Below, piece by piece: positions 57,388 through 64,000 of a DNA stretch of 64,000 nucleotides (position 1 is the stretch's first letter; each line of letters begins with the position of its first letter). The stretch is from the NCBI GenBank assembly GCA_964019135.1, contig OZ025255.1:4774001-4838000 (forward strand). The letters are read 5' to 3'. The notes under the pieces were generated by a model, which ran no database searches, was not told where the DNA came from, and saw nothing but the letters and a program-made list of their open reading frames with translations. A program made the translations under genes and the position numbers. Source of the stretch: Arenicola marina (lineage: Eukaryota; Annelida; Polychaeta; Arenicolidae).

Positions 57388-58898
57388 ACTACATGTACAA
57401 TGTGTCACCGCTATGACGTCAGTACTACATGTACAATGTGTCACCGCCCTGACGTCAGTACTACATGTACAAGGTGTCACCGCCCTGGCGTCAGTACTAC
57501 ATGTACAATGTGTCACCGCCCTGACGTCAGTACTACATGTACAATGTGTCACCGCCCTGACGTCAGTACTACATGTACAATGTGTCACCGCCCTGACGTC
57601 AGTACTGCATGTACAAGGTGTCACCGCCTTGACGTCAGTACTACATGTACACTGTGTCACCGCCCTGACGTCAGTACTACATGTACACTGTGTCACCGCC
57701 CCGACGTCAGTACTACATGTACACTGTGTCACCGCCCTGACGTCAGTACTACATGTACACTGTGTCACCGCCCTGACGTCAGTACTATATGTACACTGTG
57801 TCACCGCCCTGACGTCAGTACTACATGTACACTGTGTCACCGCCCTGACGTCAATACTATATGTACACTGTGTCACCGCCCGGACGTCAGTACTACATGT
57901 ACACTGTGTCACCGCCCTGACGTCAGTACTGCATGTACACTGTGTCACCGCCCTGACGTCAGTACTACATGTACACTGTGTCACCGCCCCGACGTCAGTA
58001 CTACATGTACACTGTGTCACCGCCCTGACGTCAGTACTACATGTACACTGTGTCAACGCCCTGACGTCAGTACTACATGTACACTGTGTCACCGCCCTGA
58101 CGTCAGTACTACATGTACAATGTGTCACCGCCCTGACGTCAGTACTATATGCACACTGTGTCACCGCCCCGACGTCAGTACTACATGTACACTGTGTCAC
58201 CGCCCTGACGTCAGTACTACATGTACACTGTGTCACCGCCCCGACGTCGGTACTACATGTACACTGTGTCACCGCCCTGACGTCAGTACTACATGTACAC
58301 TGTGTCACCGCCCTGACGTCAGTACTACATGTACACTGTGTCACCGCCCTGACGTCAGTACTACATGTACACTGTGTCACCGCCCCGACGTCAGTACTAC
58401 ATGTACACTGTGTCACCGCCCTGACGTCAGTACTACATGTACACTGTGTCACCGCCCCGACGTCAGTACTACATGTACACTGTGTCACCGCCCTGACGTC
58501 AGTACTACATGTACACTGTGTCACCGCCCTGACGTCAGTACTACATGTACACTGTGTCACCGCCCTGACGTCAGTACTACATGTACACTGTGTCACCGCC
58601 CTGACGTCAGTACTACATGTACAATGTGTCACCGCCCTGATGTCAGTACTGCATGTACACTGTGTCACCGCCCTGATGTCAGTACTACATGTACTCTGTG
58701 TCACCGCCCTGACGTCAGTACTGTATGTACACTGTGTCACCGCCCTGACGTCAGTACTACATGTACAAGGTGTCACCGCCCTGACGTCAGTACTACATGT
58801 ACACTGTGTCACCGCCCTGACGTCAGTACTATATGTACACTGTGTCACCGCCCTGACGTCAGTACTACATGTACAATGTGTCACCGCCCTGACGTCAG
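57388..58898. repeat. Higher-order block, 42 monomers (copy of 48032-49542)
   Basis: Length 1,511 bp. It shares GTCAATACTATATG, GTCGGTAC, CATGTACTCTG and CTGTATG with 48032-49542 at a constant offset of 9,356 bp. Confidence 0.94.
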
Positions 58899-59257
58899 AC
58901 TACATGTACAATGTGTCACCGCTATGACGTCAGTACTACATGTACAATGTGTCACCGCCCTGACGTCAGTACTACATGTACAACGTGTCACCGCCCTGAC
59001 GTCAGTACTACATGTACACTGTGTCACCGCCCTGACGTCAGTACTACATGTACAATGTGTCACCGCCCTGACGTCAGTACTACATGTACAATGTGTCACC
59101 GCCCTGACGTCAGTACTACATGTACAAAGTGTCACCGCCCTGTCGTCAGTACTACATGTACACTGTGTCACCGCCCTGACGTCAGTACTATATGTACACT
59201 GTGTCACCGCCCTGACGTCAGTACTACATGTACAATGTGTCACCGCCCTGACGTCAG
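58899..59257. repeat. Shortest higher-order block, 10 monomers
   Basis: Length 359 bp. It is a head (CGCTATGACG, then CAACGTG), a few monomers including CAAAGTGTCACC near 59124 and CTGTCGTCAG near 59140, and a tail. It resembles the start and end of a larger block joined by deletion. Confidence 0.92.
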
Positions 59258-61488
59258 ACTACATGTACAATGTGTCACCGTTATGACGTCAGTACTACAT
59301 GTACAATGTGTCACCGCCCTGACGTCAGTACTACATGTACAACGTGTCACCGCCCTGACGTCAGTACTACATGTACACTGTGTGACCGCCCTGACGTCAG
59401 TACTACATGTACAATGTGTCACCGCCCTGACGTCAGTACTACATGTACAATGTGTCACCGCCCTGACGTCAGTACTGCATGTACAAGGTGTCACCGCCCT
59501 GACGTCAGTACTACATGTACACTGTGTCACCGCCCTGCCGTCAGTACTACATGTACAATGTGTCACCGCCCTGACGTCAGTACTACATGTACAATGTGTC
59601 ACCGCCCTGACGTCAGTACTGCATGTACAAGGTGTCACCGCCCTGACGTCAGTACTACATGTACAATGTGTCACCGCCCTGACGTCAATACTACATGTAC
59701 ACTGTATCACCACCCTGACGTCAGTACTACATGTACACTGTGTCACCGCCCTGACGTCAGTACTACATGTACAATGTGTCACCGCCCTGACGTCAGTACT
59801 ACATGTACAAGGTGTCACCGCCCTGACGTCAGTACTACATGTACACTGTGTCACCGCCCTGACGTCAGTACTGCATGTACACTGTGTCACCGCCCTGACG
59901 TCAGTACTACATGTACACTGTGTCACCGCCCTGACGTCAGTACTACATGTACAATGTGTCACCGCCCTGACGTCAGTACTACATGTACACTCTGTCACCG
60001 CCCTGACGTCAGTACTACATGTACAATGCGTCACCGCCCTGACGTCAGTACTACATTTACACTGTGTCACCGCCTTGACGTCAGTACAATATGTACAATG
60101 TGTCACCGCCCTGACGTCAGTACTACATGTACACTGTGTCACCGCCCTGACGTCAGTACTGCATGTACAACGTGTCATCGCCCCAACGTCCATACTACAT
60201 GTACAAGGTGTCACCGCCCTGTCGTCAGTACTACATGTACAAGCTGTCACCGCCCTGACGTCAGTACTACATGTACACTGTGTCACCGCCCTGGCGTCAG
60301 TACTACATGTACAAGAAGTCACCGCCCTGACGTCAGTACTACATGTACACAGTGTCATCGCCCTGACGTCAGTACTACATGTACAATGTGTCGCCGCCCT
60401 GACGTCAGTACTACATGTACACTGTGTCACCGCCCTGACGTCAGTACCACATGTACACTGTGTCACCGCCCTGACGTCAGTACTACATGTACAATGTGTC
60501 ACCGCCCTGACGTCAGTACTACATGTACAATGTGTCACCGCCCTGACGTCAGTACTACATGTACACTGTGTCACCGCCCTGACGTCAGTACTACATATAC
60601 AATGTGCCACCGCCCTGACGTCAGTACTACATGTACAATGTGTCACCGCCCTGACGTCAGTACTACATGTACATTGTGTCACCGCCCTGACGTCAGTACT
60701 ACATGTACACTGTGTCACCGCCCTGACGTCAGTACCACATGTACAATGTGTCACCGCCCTGACGTCAGTACTACATGTACATTGTGTCACCGCCCTGACG
60801 TCAGTACTACATGTACAATGTGTCACCGCCCTGACGTCAGTACCACATGTACACTGTGTCACCGCCCTGACGTCAGTACTACATGTACAATGTGTCACCG
60901 CCCTGACGTCAGTACTACATGTACAAGTTGTCACCGACCTGACGTCAGTACTACATGTACACTGTGTCACCGCCCTGACGTCAGTACTACATGTACACTG
61001 TGTCACCGCCCTGGCGTCAGTACTACATGTACACTGTGTCACCGCCCTGGCGTCAGTACTACATGTACACTGTGTCACCGCCCTGGCGTCAGTACTACAT
61101 GTACAAGTTGTCACCGACCTGACGTCAGTACTACATGTACACTGTGTCACCGCCCTGGCGTCAGTACTACATGTACACTGTGTCACCGCCCTGGCGTCAG
61201 TACTACATGTACACTGTGTCACCGCCCTGACGTCAGTACTACATGTACACTGTGTCACAGCCCTGACGTCAGTACTACATGTACAATGTGTCACCGCCCT
61301 GACGTCAGTACTACATGTACACTGTGTCAAAGCCCTGGCGTCAGTACTACATGTACACTGTGTCACCGCCCTGACGTCAGTACTACATGTACAAGGTGTC
61401 ACCGCCCCGACGTCAGTACTACATGTGCAAGATGTCACCGCCCTGATGTCAGTACTACATGTACACTGTGTCACCGCCCTGACGTCAG
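59258..61488. repeat. Divergent higher-order block, 62 monomers
   Basis: Length 2,231 bp. The head is CGTTATGACG, unlike CGCTATGACG elsewhere. It has many variants not seen, or rare, elsewhere: CACCACCCTG near 59707, GTACAATATG near 60083, CAAGAAGTCACC near 60311, GTACCACATG (60444, 60732, 60840), GTGTCGCCGCC near 60388, TGCGTCACC near 60027, CATTTACAC near 60054. From about 60900 it returns to the common CAAGTTGTC / CAAAGCCC / CATGTGCAAGATG tail. Confidence 0.93.
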
Positions 61489-62711
61489 ACTACATGTACA
61501 ATGTGTCACCGCTATGACGTCAGTACTACATGTACAATGTGTCACCGCCCTGACGTCAGTACTACATGTACAAGGTGTCACCGCCCTGGCGTCAGTACTA
61601 CATGTACAATGTGTCACCGCCCTGACGTCAGTACTACATGTACACTGTGTCACCGCCCTGACGTCAGTACTATATGCACACTGTGTCACCGCCCTGACGT
61701 CAGTACTACATGTACAATGTGTCACCGCCCTGACGTCAGTACTGCATGTACAAGGTGTCACCGCCTTGACGTCAGTACTACATGTACACTGTGTCACCGC
61801 CCTGACGTCAGTACTACATGTACACTGTGTCACCGCCCCGACGTCAGTACTACATGTACACTGTGTCACCGCCCTGACGTCAGTACTACATGTACACTGT
61901 GTCACCGCCCTGACGTCAGTACTATATGTACACTGTGTCACCGCCCTGACGTCAGTACTACATGTACACTGTGTCACCGCCCTGACGTCAGTACTATATG
62001 TACACTGTGTCACCGCCCCGACGTCAGTACTACATGTACACTGTGTCACCGCCCTGACGTCAGTACTGCATGTACACTGTGTCACCGCCCTGACGTCAGT
62101 ACTACATGTACACTGTGTCACCGCCCCGACGTCAGTACTACATGTACACTGTGTCACCGCCCTGACGTCAGTACTACATGTACACTGTGTCAACGCCCTG
62201 ACGTCAGTACTACATGTACACTGTGTCACCGCCCTGACGTCAGTACTACATGTACAATGTGTCACCGCCCTGACGTCAGTACTATATGCACACTGTGTCA
62301 CCGCCCTGACGTCAGTACTACATGTACACTGTGTCACCGCCCTGACGTCAGTACTACATGTACACTGTGTCACCGCCCTGACGTCAGTACTACATGTACA
62401 CTGTGTCACCGCCCTGACGTCAGTACTACATGTACAATGTGTCACCGCCCTGATGTCAGTACTGCATGTACACTGTGTCACCGCCCTGATGTCAGTACTA
62501 CATGTACTCTGTGTCACCGCCCTGACGTCAGTACTGTATGTACACTGTGTCACCGCCCTGACGTCAGTACTACATGTACAAGGTGTCACCGCCCTGACGT
62601 CAGTACTACATGTACACTGTGTCACCGCCCTGACGTCAGTACTATATGTACACTGTGTCACCGCCCTGACGTCAGTACTACATGTACAATGTGTCACCGC
62701 CCTGACGTCAG
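61489..62711. repeat. Higher-order block, 34 monomers
   Basis: Length 1,223 bp. The left part follows the 8150-9912 type and the tail follows 48032-49542 (CATGTACTCTG near 62500, CTGTATG near 62533). Confidence 0.92.
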
Positions 62712-63610
62712 ACTACATGTACAATGTGTCACCGCTATGACGTCAGTACTACATGTACAATGTGTCACCGCCCTGACGTCAGTACTACATGTACAACGTG
62801 TCACCGCCCTGACGTCAGTACTACATGTACACTGTGTCACCGCCCTGACGTCAGTACTACATGTACAATGTGTCACCGCCCTGACGTCAGTACTACATGT
62901 ACACTGTGTCACCGCCCTGACGTCAGTACTGCATGTACAAGGTGTCACCGCCCTGACGTCAGTACTGCATGTACACTGTGTCACCGCCCTGACGTCAGTA
63001 CTACATGTACACTGTGTCACCGCCCCGACGTCAGTACTACATGTACACTGTGTCACCGCCCTGACGTCAGTACTACATGTACACTGTGTCAACGCCCTGA
63101 CGTCAGTACTACATGTACACTGTGTCACCGCCCTGACGTCAGTACTACATGTACAATGTGTCACCGCCCTGACGTCAGTACTATATGCACACTGTGTCAC
63201 CGCCCTGACGTCAGTACTACATGTACACTGTGTCACCGCCCTGACGTCAGTACTACATGTACACTGTGTCACCGCCCTGACGTCAGTACTACATGTACAC
63301 TGTGTCACCGCCCTGACGTCAGTACTACATGTACAATGTGTCACCGCCCTGATGTCAGTACTGCATGTACACTGTGTCAACGCCCTGATGTCAGTACTAC
63401 ATGCACTCTGTGTCACCGCCCTGACGTCAGTACTGTATGTACACTGTGTCACCGCCCTGACGTCAGTACTACATGTACAAGGTGCCACCGCCCTGTCGTC
63501 AGTACTACATGTACACTGTGTCACCGCCCTGACGTCAGTACTATATGTACACTGTGTCACCGCCCTGACGTCAGTACTACATGTACAATGTGTCACCGCC
63601 CTGACGTCAG
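62712..63610. repeat. Higher-order block, 25 monomers
   Basis: Length 899 bp. The head has CAACGTG as in 58899-59257. The tail is a variant of the CTGTATG type, with CATGCACTCTG near 63401, GGTGCCACCG near 63481 and CTGTCGTCAG near 63492. Confidence 0.92.
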
Positions 63611-64000
63611 ACTACATGTACAATGTGTCACCGCTATGACGTCAGTACTACATGTACAATGTGTCACCGCCCTGACGTCAGTACTACATGTACAACGTGT
63701 CACCGCCCTGACGTCAGTACTACATGTACACTGTGTCACCGCCCTGACGTCAGTACTACATGTACAATGTGTCACCGCCCTGACGTCAGTCCTACATGTA
63801 CAATGTGTCACCGCCCTGACGTCAGTACTGCATGTACAAGGTGTCACCGCCCTGACGTCAGTACTACATGTACACTGTGTCACCGCCCTGACGTCAGTAC
63901 TACATGTACAATGTGTCACCGCCCTGACGTCAGTACTACATGTACAATGTGTCACCGCCCTGACGTCAGTACTGCATGTACAAGGTGTCACCGTCCTGAC
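63611..64000. repeat. Partial block, left head only
   Basis: The last block runs off the right edge. The head is CGCTATGACG with CAACGTG next, as in the two previous small blocks. Private variants are GTCAGTCCTAC near 63785 and CACCGTCCTGAC in the last bases. Confidence 0.9.

Larger units (their letters stand above)
1..64000. repeat. 36-bp satellite array with higher-order blocks, incomplete at both edges
   Basis: Every line of the window is built from the same 36-bp monomer; no non-repeat base stretch was found. Within the monomer (numbering from GTCACC) there are GTCACCGCC at 1-9, the palindrome CTGACGTCAG at 10-19, AGTACT at 18-23, TACATGTA at 23-30 and TGTACA at 27-32. Variation is concentrated at a few sites: 5-8 (CCGC, CAGC, ACGC, AAGC, CCGA), 11-13 (TGA, TGG, CGA, TGT), 24-25 (AC, AT, GC) and 33-35 (CTG, ATG, AGG, ACG, or AGT before TGTC). 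Monomers differ mostly by one to three bases. No transposon ends, target-site duplications or spacer sequences interrupt the array. Function is not shown by the sequence. Confidence 0.98.
1..64000. promoter_or_regulatory. Dense array of perfect CRE (TGACGTCA) motifs, function unproven
   Basis: Most monomers contain TGACGTCA, the palindromic consensus bound by CREB/ATF and related bZIP dimers, embedded in CTGACGTCAG. The repeat spacing is 36 bp. Variant monomers weaken it: TGGCGTCA, CGACGTCA, TGTCGTCA, or TGATGTCA near block ends. The motif is seen directly. That it binds protein in the host is inference, since a satellite monomer can contain such a motif by chance and then amplify it. Confidence 0.4.

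Noticed and set aside
1-64000. CRISPR array (short repeats at regular spacing)
   Set aside because: There are no unique spacers: repeat follows repeat directly and the variable bases are substitutions at fixed positions. No cas genes are present.
1-64000. Tandem promoters or enhancers because of the CRE motifs
   Set aside because: No TATA box, initiator context or neighbouring gene is present in the window. The motif is reported as a possible binding site only.
1-64000. Transposon or retroelement origin of the monomer
   Set aside because: No terminal repeats, target-site duplications, polymerase or integrase remnants, or poly-A tracts are visible anywhere in the array.
1-64000. Telomeric or known human-type alpha satellite
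   Set aside because: There is no TTAGGG-like unit, no 171-bp period and no CENP-B box (TTCG....CGGG pattern) in the monomer.

Overview
The whole 64 kb window is one uninterrupted tandem array (a satellite or megasatellite). The monomer is 36 bp, so the window holds roughly 1,775 to 1,780 copies. The array runs off both edges, and I found no unique sequence, gene, RNA gene, transposon or CRISPR array in it. The typical monomer is about 53% GC. In order it carries GTCACCGCC, the 10-bp palindrome CTGACGTCAG (which contains the perfect CRE/bZIP palindrome TGACGTCA), then AGTACT, TACATGTA and a variable end such as CACTG, CAATG or CAAGG. The sequence alone does not identify the species. A homogenised array of this size with higher-order structure is typical of a eukaryotic nuclear genome (centromeric, subtelomeric or other heterochromatic satellite); that is inference.

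Layout: the array is cut into blocks by a recurring junction monomer that has lost one T, giving GTCAGACTAC instead of GTCAGTACTAC. I located 34 junctions, with the lost base falling after positions 91, 1872, 3473, 5200, 6441, 7304, 8149, 9912, 11387, 12250, 13095, 14858, 17521, 21084, 24107, 25186, 26031, 27794, 30607, 33708, 36479, 38998, 40365, 44324, 48031, 49542, 51953, 54724, 57387, 58898, 59257, 61488, 62711 and 63610. The 33 complete blocks hold 10 to 110 monomers each. Nearly every block length is exactly 36n-1. The exceptions are six blocks that start with an 18-bp half monomer and two that carry a 6-bp insertion. Blocks share heads and tails, and several are near-identical copies: 6442-9912 with 11388-14858; 21085-24107 with the right part of 17522-21084; 48032-49542 with 57388-58898. 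Others are mosaics of two block types. This is what repeated unequal exchange or amplification would leave.

From 58899 rightward the blocks are smaller on average and one of them (59258-61488) carries many private variants, so the right end looks less homogenised than the left.

Long open frames exist throughout only because 36 is divisible by 3 and three of the six frames of the monomer lack stops. I do not call any of them a gene. The most interesting features are the extreme density of perfect CRE palindromes, the near-absence of indels, and the clear record of block duplication and recombination.
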